Shown here one piece after another: positions 1 through 12,900 of a DNA stretch of 64,000 bases; within the stretch, counting starts at the first letter, position 1; every line of letters starts with the position of its first letter. The DNA is taken from the NCBI GenBank assembly GCA_964023275.1, contig OZ029915.1:126501-190500 (forward strand), written 5' to 3'. The DNA comes from Norana najaformis (Eukaryota; Annelida; Clitellata; Crassiclitellata; Hormogastridae). A program made the translations under genes and the position numbers. The notes under the pieces were generated by a model, which was not told the DNA's origin, ran no database searches, and was given only the letters and a program-made list of their open reading frames with translations.

Positions 1-3000
1 TGCACAGACGCTGTGAAAGCCATGGTAAAATGCCTGAAACTGTCGGTAGATGGAGCCATTGAGAATAAAATCCACGTACAGTTGAACATACTCTAAAGAA
101 ACAAACATCAGTCAATGTTAACATCACCGTCACCATCATCACCCACAATCACCCCACCATCTTTACAAACCATTCATCCAAAGTCTTCATCTTCAACATC
201 CCCTTCCTAGTTCTTGCCCTTATTCGTGAGTGAACTATGTCCGAATGGAAAGGTTCCAGTTAAGCCCAGCGAATGAGTTCCACTGTTGGCCAGAAGCTCC
301 TTGTGAATAGCTTTATCAAGTCAGCTGACAACTCGTCAGATTTCATCTCAGAAACATCAGCGTAACCACGACTCTTACTTCTTCCCGACATTCTCTCTTC
401 TTCTTCACACCAGAAGATACAATGCAAGCCCAAAGTGAAAGATGTTCTTACCCACAAAAGCAACTTCTGGGTGATTTTGAGACTAACTCACTGTTATATT
501 ATAAGTTTTATGTACCCACGAGTTTGTCCGCTTTCTCTCATCCACATCAAGACCACATGTTCACCTATATGCAGCAACCTGTAACAACTCACCTTGGCAA
601 TTCTGATTGGTCACAGAAGTGTTCTCTCCACCTGGCTTCAGTGAATGAGTCACCACTGTTCCAAGTTCCATGAAAGTGATCTGCATCATCAGAAAACAAA
701 CATCATCATCATCGTCATCATCATCATCATCAAAAACAACAACACTGTTTATCCAACTACGTCTAATTCAGTAAAACTGCCCCAATGATGATGATGATGA
801 TGACAAACCTATTACAAACAATAATGATAACGATAATAATGATGATGACAAAAATAATAATATTATGTATTATGTGCCTGACTCCTGGATCTTGACCCTT
901 TTGCCTATCGATTTGTTTTGACTGAGCGCCTGTGAATAAGCTGGTTCCCGCGACTTAGCTTTCGTTGAGCGCTGTAGAAATCTCGAGATTACGATTACGA
1001 TTCATTCCGTCAGATGTGCATTTTTGTACATATGTACGCAATTAGTCCAACGGTGGCGCCGCCGTCTGGCGAATTGTATCATACTAATCTATAAAATAAT
1101 TTACTTAGACCAGGCGATATACAACGCCATCTCGTGAATGAGAACAACAAAGTAATTTCTTGGCACTTGGCCAGGCAGAGGAAGAAGAACACAGACAGGA
1201 ACAGAGAAAGGCACAGAGACAGGGACACAGGCGTTTAGCTAATAAAGGGGAGGGGAAGGAAATGGAAGGGTAAGAGGCGGGAGGGGAGAAGATCGTAGGA
1301 AGGAGTAATTGGAAGGGAAGAGGGAAGGGGCAGAGCTGAGGCAGGGAAGGGGAGAGGGAGAAACGGAAGTAACAGAGGATTTTTCCCGTAGGGACATTTT
1401 CCCAAACAAGCCTGCAGATGCTCCATGCAGGACAGGCTACTTAATATTAATATCACTTATATACAAGTCTGCCATACAATGCTTACACTTTGCCGTTCTG
1501 ACATAATCCTTTTCGGATAAAATAACAACAATAATAATAGAAACTGAGACAGAAGTTAGATTGCCAGTTAGAAGAAAGAGCAGCACGTGCAATTTAGTGC
1601 TTCAACTCCACTCTGCCAGAACCTGACAGATGTTTTCTTCGTTACTTTTCCCAGACAATTTTTAAACCCCAATGCGTTGTTTTTCTACCTTGGGTGAAAA
1701 ATAATAATAATCATCATTTTGCAGTTGTAGCAACTTGGTAACAGAAGATGGGAAATGTTGCAGCAAATTGGTACAAGAAGGTGGACTGAACCGATGAGAA
1801 GGAACGTTGCCTCAGTGTACCTGAAAAGTCAGTCCAAAATCTTCTTCGACATCTCCTTCATAGTCGAGGAGTTCTTGCAGACCATGCGCCAGGTCCTATA
1901 AAGCCAACAACTGAATCACAAGAACCTGATCTAGATTAAATCAGATTATAACCCGACTGACTGAAACAACAGCAATTAATTTTTTCTGTTAAATCACATA
2001 AGTTGATTTCATGGTTTTGAAAAAAAATTCACAGGGCTTTCCAGATCATCACAATTAAAATGCTTCAAATGACATCGACAAACAGTTGCTTCTCAGGCGA
2101 CAGACTAGGAAACAACTTAGTGAAATAACTTTGAATCAGTGATCAGTAATAACTATTATGATTATTATTATTATTATTATTTTACACATATTACGTGCGC
2201 AAGGTCCGTAAATCTGAATCTGAGGTGCAAAGCAGTTGTGAGTGAAGGACTTGCTCAAGGTCTCTACACACAGTGCTGTCAAAGGAGAGGAGGCTCAAAC
2301 CTGCATTCTCTGCGTTACAAGCCGAGCACTCCATCCAATGGACTACCATGACCGAGCAATCAGTGATCGGCAGAAACGATGATGAAATGATGGATCATTG
2401 AACAAAAAGAAAGATGCTGCTGGAGGAGAGCAGCTGATAATGAGGTCAAAAACATCGTCACCTGAAACTTGTTGAATTAAAGAAGAAAAGTGGAAAGATA
2501 GACTCACTGGGTTCGCCTGCTTAAGGTCTTGAAGCGTAACCTTGGCAACGCCAACGGTTGCCTGGGGGTCGTTGTACGGGACAACGGCCGGACTGAGCAG
2601 CTTCTTGTAACAGATCGGAGGAAAGTGGATGTCGAGAATGATGCTGTTGTAGACAGCCAGACCCATCAGCTGAGAAGCAGCATCTACGCTAAGGAACTTC
2701 ATATACAACTGCGACACCCAAAGGTTGCCCAAAACGCTGCTTCACCCCCAAATATCCAGATCGCTTTTGAGCCTCAATTCACATCACTTGTTAAATTACA
2801 ACATTCAGTGATACTCAGCCCAAATGCATAAACAGACTTATAACTTCCAGAGGCATCCGCACACAAAGTCTCTATAACTGTTCTTCATATCAGAAATGGA
2901 GCATTTGGCAGTTTAGCTGCATCACTGATACTTTTAATCTTTGTCATCATCAACAAAACCAACATCATCATCATCATCATCGTCGTCGTCGTCTCCGCCA

Positions 3001-6000
3001 AAAGTCAACTGAAATGCAGAACCAGTCAGAAGGATACGACTCCAACGAGATTGAACTCCTGGTAGTTTTCACATGGTGCACTACTGAACCAAAAGACCCG
3101 TGACTTCTTATCATAAGTGAACATTCCTGAAACAAAAATATGACAGAAAATTAACCACTAGAGATGTCGCCAGAAGAATCCAAGTCAAAAGATCTTAAGA
3201 GATTCTCTCAAGATTCACCGAATGCAGATTTATGGCTGACAGAAGAACGGAACATAACATAACATAACGTAACATAACTCAACATAACGTAACATAACGT
3301 AACATAACTGGGGTTTGATTGGTTCAGAAGACATGTAATCTGTCTTAGAACCATTGCACATTAATCAGGAATGCGTAACGGCCAATCCTTCCTATAGCTT
3401 CTTCTTAAAAGCTGTGATAGTCTCCACTGATACAATACCATCATCCAAACCATTCCACAAGTCCACAACTCTTGCACTGAAGAATTTCTGCACCAAATGT
3501 TCCTTTTGGTTAATTAAATAATTTATATCTGTCGCCTAGAGTTGCCTTGTTGCATACAGAATATGTCATAAGACTCGTCATCCAAGTAAGCAAGCAAGCA
3601 AGTAAGCAAGTAAGTTAGTAAGTAAGTAAGTAATGTAAGTAATGTAGGTAAGTAAGTAATTTGCTAACATGTCACAGCACATTATCAATGATTTTTCTGA
3701 GTAGCCATATTATACTCTGAGCACATTTCTTAACATTGCTCATTTCATATACAAAGCGATGTTTTAAAGATTTTAGAATCAGGGAGAGACCATATTCGGG
3801 CTGGAATATCTGTCGGATGAGCAGAAGGAACCATTCCTTCGTCAGGCCACCCATGTCCAGCCCAGGTTCTCCAGCGAACGTCACCTTCAGCTTCTTCTTC
3901 AACTCGAACTGCTTCCGAGCGATCTAACCAACCAACAACAAATAATGCACTTCTCAGCTAACCAACCATGCAGACTAACAGCCAATCAGTCAAAAGCCAA
4001 TTAAACAGACAGCCAATCAGTCAAAAGTCAATTAAACAGACAGCCAATCAGTCAAAAGCCAATTAAACAGACAGCCAATCAGTCAAAAGCCAATTAAACA
4101 GACAGCCAATCAGTCAAAAGCCAATTAAACAGACAGCCAATCAGTCAAAAGCCAATTAAACAGACAGCCAATCAGTCACAAGCCAATTAAACAGACAGCC
4201 AATCAGTCAAAAGTTAATTAATCAGACATTCAATCAGTCAAACAGCCAATCAAGCAAAAAGCCAGTTTGCGAGCCAGCCAGAAAAAACGGCATGAACAAG
4301 CGACTGAAAAAACACTTTGATGATGATGCATAAATCATGTATTTTGAATTGCACGCATTTATTAACGTATGTCTATCAGCCAAGCAAGGATTCATAGGTG
4401 AACAAAATTGTAAGGAAAAGAATGATAAGATACGCGCGAGTAGGCGTATATTTCGGCTGGGACAGGTGAACACTTACTTCTGAAGTGAAACAGTTCATCG
4501 AATAAAAAGAGGGAATGGGGTGGGGGTGGGTGGGTGGGTGGGTGAGTGGGTGGGTGGGTGAGTGAGTAAGACTGACCTCGTTGAGAGAATCCGAGACGAG
4601 ATGAGACCTCCGGACGGTGAGGTTGAGGAAGAGCATCCCGAGGTCCGGCATCTGACGCTGTTGCACTTTGGCGACGAGACTTCGCTGCAGTTTCAACACC
4701 AACAACAAAGACCCTGTTATGACTCTGCACAACAAACACAGGAGGGGGAGCTACTGGTCAAAAGAGTCGTCTAAATGAATGAGCCATCATGTTACTTTCC
4801 TTTAAGTCGATGGGAGGACACTGAAAGTGATGGCTGTAGATTCACCAGATATGAGCCATTCTACTCACAGTAAAACGGCTTCTATGTAACTGCCTGAGTC
4901 TGCCTGTGAACGGCTGTGTCTGCTTGAGTACGGCTGTGTCTGCTTGTGTACGACTGTGTCTGCTTGTGTATGGCTGTGTCTGCTTGTGTACGGCTGTCTG
5001 CTTACCCGGGCCATGAGTACCATTTGCTGTTCGGAGTCTCTCTGCAGGATCGTTCGTTTGGCCATTATGCTGAGAATGAACGGATACTGGCAGAAGCTGA
5101 ACCTAACATCATCAACAAAACATCATCATCAGTCATCATCATAGCCATCGTAACAGTCATCACCATCACAGTCATCATCATCATCATCATCATAATCATC
5201 ATCATCATCAATGCAATAGGGTTACCACGATCAACGTCTGGTAGAGAAAGACTGACCCGCCCGGAGTCTTTGGATCCTGCCAGGCATAGTATTCAGACAG
5301 AAGGTCCAGGAGATCAAGTGACGAGTTGTAGAATTCCAGGTAGGAGACGAGCGCTGGTTGGCTGAGATTACTTGAAGCGTCTGAAAACAGAGCACCAGAT
5401 CAATCAGATTCCATATCTGCAGGTGTTGGCCACCGATGAAGATGAATGACGCAGATTGATACAGTTAGTTTTACAGGATGAAGACATGAACAGTTAGTCC
5501 TCCAATATTTCTTCTTTCATCCTTTCCTTTCTGCATTTTGCATAAAAGCGGCGCATTGTCTAGAACTCGAGTTAAAGCGTTTCTAGTTCTTTGCATTGAA
5601 ACACACAAGGGTCGTGCAAATTTCTCAAAGAGATGGTGACCAAAATTTTCTTAGAATCAGAAATAAGTTCAGACTCCTATAAAAATCAAAGAGTGAGACC
5701 ATATTGCGTTAAAAAGAATTGAAGTTGCGACCATTGCTTTACGTAACTCTGTGGAACTCTGCTTAACCTTAGCACCGGTCAGATATCTTGACTGAGGTGC
5801 ATTTGACTTTACTAAATTCTTATCCATCTGAGATCCAAGCTTCCCCTCAACAGCCTTCAAAAACTGAACCAAACAGAACAGATCACAATCCACAAGAAGC
5901 CAATTCCCAACCTACTGCCAGCAAAGACAGTTCAAACTGATGGGTAAAGAACTTTTGAAAAGTATCCAAAATAGTATTTTAAAGGCTTTCAACGTATTTA

Positions 6001-9000
6001 TATTACTTTTCGCTTTTTTCTGAAGTATTTTAGCAATAACTGCAGATAAAACGCTGACACAGAGCAAGATCACAGATCAACTGATACCTATGGACAGTGA
6101 CCAACCCACAAGCCGACATAACACGATCAGTAAGGAAAAGCCAGTGGAAAGAAGCAGCGAGAGAGGAAAAGAGCAAAAAGAGCAAAACAAGGAGTTAAAC
6201 GACTGACTGAGAAGAGCAAGAACTTTAGTGGCGCTGGGAATCCACCAGGTGCATTTCTGGATCGGAGGCAGATCTTCTGGTTTTGGCGGGAAAAGCCGAC
6301 ATGAGATGAACCTCTGAAGCTTATGGATCACATCCAACAACTTAGACGAGTCAATTCTAAAGACATCAAAACACAAACACGTCAAAACAACACCAAGATG
6401 CGTTAATCACCAGGGAATGCAACCGACTTCACACACGACACCACTCGTCTCATCCTAAACTATTCTTTGTCTGTCTCAATTGCTTGGCTTAACCAGCATC
6501 TACCACTGACTCAAATTACGTTTCTTCCGATCCCAATCTCCCTCCAGAATTTCCAGTCTCTTCCTGCCTCCCTGTCTCCATCCATCCATCCATCCATCCA
6601 TCCAAACCCACCCACCCATCCATCCATCCATCCATCATCCATCCATCCATCATCAGTTAGCCTGCAGTATCATTCCATGTATCACTTGCCTACTTCTGTC
6701 TCTACCTGAATTACCGTCGTAACAAAAGCGTTCAAAATCTCAGTGGCTGACATGAGGGAGACAGACATACGGAGACGTAGACAGATGAAGACAGACAAGG
6801 AGACTCACTTTTTAAACCAGTGAACTAGGAAATGGTGGTTGTGGTCGGACAGCGACGCAATCTGACGCAACAGATGCGCAAAGACAACATACGTCGGAAT
6901 GCTACGGAACTGCGGATTCTTCAAACAAAACACGACATTGACAGAACCTAACAAGTGACAGACAGACAGATAGACAGACAGACAGACACAGACAGACAGA
7001 CATAATCTGTAAAACAAAAGGAGACATTTGGGATTATTTCAGGCAAAAGAAGTTTCTTACTTAAATTTGTCAACAGCTGATTAGATGAATATTACACTGG
7101 CCAACAGAAAAAATTTTTTTTCTTGTTGCCTTCGGTTTTAGACCTGTTCTTGGGGTAATTTTGGGCGCTGATTCAGAAAATGTCATTGGATCGAGTGCAT
7201 CAGGTCTAGTTTCTCAGATATCGTCGATTTTGTAAAGAAAACCCAGTCCACTCTTTAAACGATGTCTTTGACAAAACTAAAATGTCATAATAAGCTTTAT
7301 TTATGGCTAATTATATTTCTTGCTGAGTCATATAATGCCTACATCCTTATAATGTAAAATCAGCATATCTTGCCGCGTGCTGAGATATTGCTGATTCAAC
7401 GAAATAACTATTCCGTAGCCTACAGCTTACTCAGCACTAAATTCATGACCTCATTTAGAATTTATTTGTGCTTATACAGCGTTTCATGGTTTCGAACTAT
7501 GTAAATAGATTATGCTGAAGTCAGCATTTATAGCCTATATAAACCGCCTCCTGAAAGCTAGAGCAGCCGCAGTCGTCTTAGGGCATGTTAAGAGTTGGTC
7601 GCAAGAACAATCTGTGAATGTGAACATTAAATAACTACATGTTCTTACTATTTTTTAGGTTAGTCACTTAATTCCTCAGATGCGAACATCCTTAAGGTTA
7701 TGGCTACTTCCAGACGGAGCTGCATTAACCATCCAGACATATTCTGCTACATTTGTGGGGAATACACACTAAAAGCAAACAGGAAACCGATTTCTGAGTT
7801 TGTAAAAGGAGCATATGTAGGTTATTTTGGTGTCAAACTTGGAGATCAAGATGAGCAATGGGCTCCTCATACAGTATGCAAAACTTGTATTGAACAATTG
7901 CGCCACTGGACAACTGGAAAGAGAAGCTGCCTGAAATTTGGTGTACCGATGGTTTGGAGGGAACAGATAAACCACTTCGACGACTGTTACTTTTGTATGG
8001 TTAATATCATAGGCATCAATCGAAATAATCGTCACAAGTTGTCTTACCCTGATATACCTTCAGCCAGAAGACCTGTTCCGCATTCGGATATTGTACCAGT
8101 TCCACCTTTTCGCGAACTACCTCAGCTCTCAGACGATGACACTTGCATGTCCAATATCGGACAAGATGACGAAAGTGAAGAAAGTGGGGGCAGTGACAGT
8201 GATTTCCAATCAACTTCACACAGTGAACGTTTTGACCAAAAAGAGTTGAGTGATCTGATCAGGGACTTAAATCTTTCCAAAGAGTCCTCTGAATTGCTTA
8301 CGTCCAGACTAAAGGAAAAGAATGCACTTCAGCCTGGAACGAAAATTACAATTTATAGAAACAGAGAAAAGGATTTGCTGCCATTCTTTACCGAAGACAA
8401 CAACCTAGTATTCTGTAATGACATCAGCAACTTATTGAAGAAAATTGGTCTGTCGGATTACAGCCCAGATGAGTGGCGTCTTTTTATCGACAGATCAAAA
8501 CGTAGTCTGAAATGTGTGCTTTTAAATAACGGCAACAAATTTGGTTCTATTCCAATCGGTCACTCCACCAGGATGAAAGAAGAGTACAATGCCATCTCTT
8601 TAGTACTGGAAAAGATAAAATACAAAGAACATCAATGGGTAATTTGTGTAGACTTGAAGATGGTAAATTTCCTCCTTGGTCAACAAAGTGGCTACACAAA
8701 GTATCCCTGCTTTTTGTGTCTTTGGGACAGTAGAGCCAAGCATGAACATTGGACAAGAAAAGATTGGCCTTCGAGGAAAGACATGGTGGTTGGAGCTCAA
8801 AATGTAATCAAGGAATCTTTGGTGGCACGAGATAGGATCATACTGCCACCACTACATATAAAGCTAGGCCTGATGAAACAATTTGTCAGGGCTTTGAATA
8901 AAGAAGGTTCATGCTTCGAATACATAGTACACAAGTTACCAGGAATTACAATGGAAAAATTGAAGGCTGGAATCTTCGATGGTCCACAGATCAGGCAACT

Positions 9001-9878
9001 TACGAATGACCCACTTTTCATACCATCAATGAATGAAATCGAATCTTGTGCCTGGTCTTCCTTTGTTCTTGTAACTAAAAATTTTCTTGGCAACAAGAAG
9101 GCAGACAATTATGCACAACTAGTAGAGGATATGCTTCTTCATTTCAACAAGCTTGGCTGCAACATGAGCATTAAAGTCCATTATCTCCACAGTCACTTAG
9201 ATCGCTTTCCAGAGAATCTTGGTGACTTCAGCGAAGAGCAAGGTGAAAGATTTCACCAAGACATCAAAACAATGGAAATCGATATCAAGGAAGATGGGAT
9301 GCACACATGATGGCAGACTATTGCTGGAATATTATGCGCGATTGTTCCGGCAGATGCCACACTCGGAAATCGTACAAAAGGAGCTTCTTCGGTGTCGATT
9401 GACTTGAAATTTTTATAACAAATTTGTTCTGTTTGGTATCATATAAGTACAGTTTCAGGTACTACCATTTTCTTTTAAGTATTTGTATTATTATGTTTAT
9501 TTAGTGTATCACATAATAAATTGAGCACTACATAATTATACCTATAGCCTTATGTTTTATGGGCGAGCAGAGGCAAGGACTGGTATATGGCATAATGTTC
9601 TATATCTCGAAAACTAGACCTGCTGGGAGAAAACTGGTGCCTTTTCTGGAATCAGCAGGTCAAATATACCCAGAAACAGTTCTAACATTTGAGGCAACAA
9701 ATTATGTGTTGGCCATTATTACACGAGGTTTCTGAAGACAAAGGCGGTGCTTAAAGGAACAAGTTTTTTCACTGGAATTCAGAGAACTCAAAGAAGTCAA
9801 TGAAATATTTTACAACAGTTCAAGAAAATGATTTGTTTTAGTGGTTCATGTAAATACCTCTTGCGATGAAACTGCATG

Positions 9879-9941
<63 letters not shown>

Positions 9942-12900
9942 TACCAGCAGAAGAATCAAGTACGCTCTCAGGTCATCTTTAGTTGGAGGCCTAAAATGAA
10001 AATCATCAAGATCCATCTATTTATGAAGATCAGATGCTGAATCAGCATTTCTATCAATTTCCCCAAAGCAGTTGCGGGGAGGTACGAGGGGTACGTGGCA
10101 GACAGACTACCTGATGATAAGACCCATCACCAGACTTCTTCATCATTAATCTGCTGCTCAATTAAGCAGGACGACAGTCTGCATGCAACCTGTGCGTTTC
10201 CCTACTCTGTCTTTGACTGACAACAGGAACAACAGATTCCACCAGCAGACAACAGCAAACTAGACCGATGTCTTATTAATATCCGAGACACAATCGACAG
10301 TTTTTAAAGAACCAAAACTGTTTATCTGGATTGGTCAGTCAACAGAAAATCAGTAACACTGTCACAGCAAGAGAGAGAGAGACAGAGATAGAGAGAGACA
10401 GACAGACAGACAGAGAGACAGACATACAGTGAGACAGACAGAGAAAGACAGAGACAGACAGACAGAGACTGGTTTATTTAACAACTAAAGGTATTGCTGA
10501 AGGTTCAGTGAACTGCCCTGCAGTACAAACCGCTTGTCCTTGAGTAGACTGTTAATGATGGCCTTCAGAACGACTTTCTGAACCTCGCCCGGCTGAAAAG
10601 CAACACAGACGCAACGTCAACCAACGAGCAAAAGCAGGAGGAGGGGGAGGTGGAGGAGGAGGAGCAGAAGAAAGAGGAGGAAGAGGAGGAGGAGAAGCAG
10701 AAGGAAGAGGAGGAGGAGCAGAAGGAGCAGAAGGAAGAGGAGGAGGAAGTAAACAAAGAGATGGTAACCCTTATCTGAGTTCAGTCGACTTGGGTCTCAT
10801 CCTGTGTGGCAAACGAAGACGACATGGTACGTGGTCGACCGAGTGCCAGAGCCTGCACAGTTATCTTTAGTCACTGCACAATGGGGGAAATGGAGGCCCA
10901 TATGCAGCTAACAGGACACACAACGACGGACTAAGACAACCAGATCTCGACAGAGACACAGAAAAAGACTTTAGACGCAACCATAAAAAGCCTACTGAAA
11001 CCAACACCAATCGAAGTCAAAAGACCTCATTAGAACGATCTGAGGATCACGACAAGGACTCACGAGCATCACGAGCAGATCGTAGACGCCAAACACATGA
11101 TCCACGTTCAGCCCAGTTTCCTCGGTTGACATCTGATCGGATTTCAGGTCTCGCTGTCAACCAAATCAATTAGAATATATTTCTCATCTGCTTGAGTGTC
11201 TGGTTAAGCAGAACAGTTGCCATGATGATGACGATGACTATTATTATTTCTGCATTTATTTAGCACCACCAATTAATGCATTAATCAAAGGTGAGTGAAG
11301 GATTTACTCAAGGAGGTGTTTACACAGTAACCATCTCAAGAGAGGCTTGAAACCATCCTCTCCAGTTACAAGCCATGCACTCCTCCAACAGGCTATTGTA
11401 ATGATGATGATAATGATGACGACGACGACGACGATGATGATAATCATGATGATGATAAGGAGGCAATTTTGTCGGTTTCCAATATTTTGAATGAGTCAAA
11501 ATGACTAAAACTGCCTTCACACAAAAAAAATATAGGAAACTGACAGAAGTTCACAAAGGGACTAGAACAAACTGCCTCTCAAGTTCAGCTTCTAATCTGA
11601 TTGCTTCAGTTCATGTCACTCGATGCCCCTCTTCCTATCCTTCCATCAGTTTTAACTGTCTATCTGTCTGTCCGTCCATCTGTCTGTCTGCCTGTCTGTC
11701 CGTCCATCTGCCTGATTGTCTGTCTGTCCGTCCATCTGTCTGTCCATCCATCTGTCTGTCTGGTTGGCGGTGTCTGGACAATATATGGATTAGCTGCCAC
11801 TGACTGACTGACTGACTGACCAACCGAGTGGCTCCAATTGGTCGTAGAGGTCGGGGGGGAGTTAGAGAGAGGAGTCGTGCGCATGTGCGTGCGCGTGCGT
11901 ATAGCGTTGTGGTCCTAGCAGTGCAAATGTTCATTGATTGGAGGCAGCGCCGAAGTGCCTGTATTTTCGAGCACACAGTGCTATCGACCTGTTTGCATTA
12001 TCTGCTGTTACAAGCGCTAATCGCCGGTTGTCGATCTGAAAACGCAACTGTTACAACGGCACAACAGCCCTGACGAGGAGCAGAAGCAGTAAGACAACCA
12101 TGCAGATGGCAGTGGCCAAGCAGACAGAGGCAGCCAGTCAGCCAGGATGACAGACAAACAGACAAACAAGGTCTCTGTACAAATCCATTAGGGGGCTGTG
12201 CCTAAACTCTTAATCATAATCCCCGAGTTGGTGTTTTTGAATAAGCTGAAGACAATTTCTTTTGACCTTTGGCCTTAGCCGAAAATCAGTTGCTGCGGTG
12301 AATATATGGCCTCAGAACAAAGGCCATCCAACCAGAGATCAGACCTAACAACCAACGTATGCCACAAAACCCAGTTTAATTCAGCAACATGCAAAAACCA
12401 TTTCTTGCTTCAAGTAATCAAAAGGTGATGCAGGTCCACAGAGTGATGTGATTGAAGCTTGAAAACTGGAAATGCGCTGAAAAGGCTCACCTTAAAAACG
12501 GAATTCAGATGAGCAAACGAATCAAAGACAGCAGCAAAATATTCATCAAGTAAATGCCAATCCTGAGTCTCTTTGGCTTTCTCAACGTCTGACCTGAAAC
12601 ACAAAATCAAACAGATTTGACGATAAGGATGACAATCAAACTCAGATCAAATCCCAGCTAAAGCCACTCAACCAAAATCTCCAGATGACTTGGAAATTCT
12701 TCAAGATGATGATGATGACATCTGCCAAACAGATGAACTGCGCATAAATCATAATCATAATGAGAAGCCATTCCAAGACAAGGACAACAGGCTCAGCAAA
12801 CTACGTACAGAACAAGACAGAGCTCTGAGTTTCAGCAGAAGTCTACTACAAGAGAATTTAAACCAATTAAGATACACATAAACCTTAGCCTAACATAATG

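Larger units (their letters stand above)
7098..9716 (+). mobile_element. 2.6-kb terminal-inverted-repeat DNA transposon
   Basis: The left end begins tggccaaca at 7098 and the right end closes tgttggccat at 9716. The inverted similarity runs inward for about 120 bp. For example, ggtctagttt ctcagatat near 7203-7221 pairs with the complement of atatctcgaaaactagacc at 9602-9620, and ttgttgcc near 7123 pairs with ggcaacaa at 9693. The 8-mer tattacac flanks both ends (7090-7097 and 9717-9724) and is a good target-site duplication. Inside are a TATA box, one intronless ORF (7700) and an AATAAA at 9515. The interval has almost none of the microsatellites that crowd its surroundings, which fits a recent arrival. 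It sits in a HECTD2 intron (6919-9944), opposite the host gene. An 8-bp duplication fits several superfamilies (hAT, P and others), and I cannot assign one. Confidence 0.85.

Noticed and set aside
3979-4228. CRISPR-like array of 31-bp repeats
   Set aside because: Repeats are contiguous without unique spacers and lie in a eukaryotic intron. It is a minisatellite.
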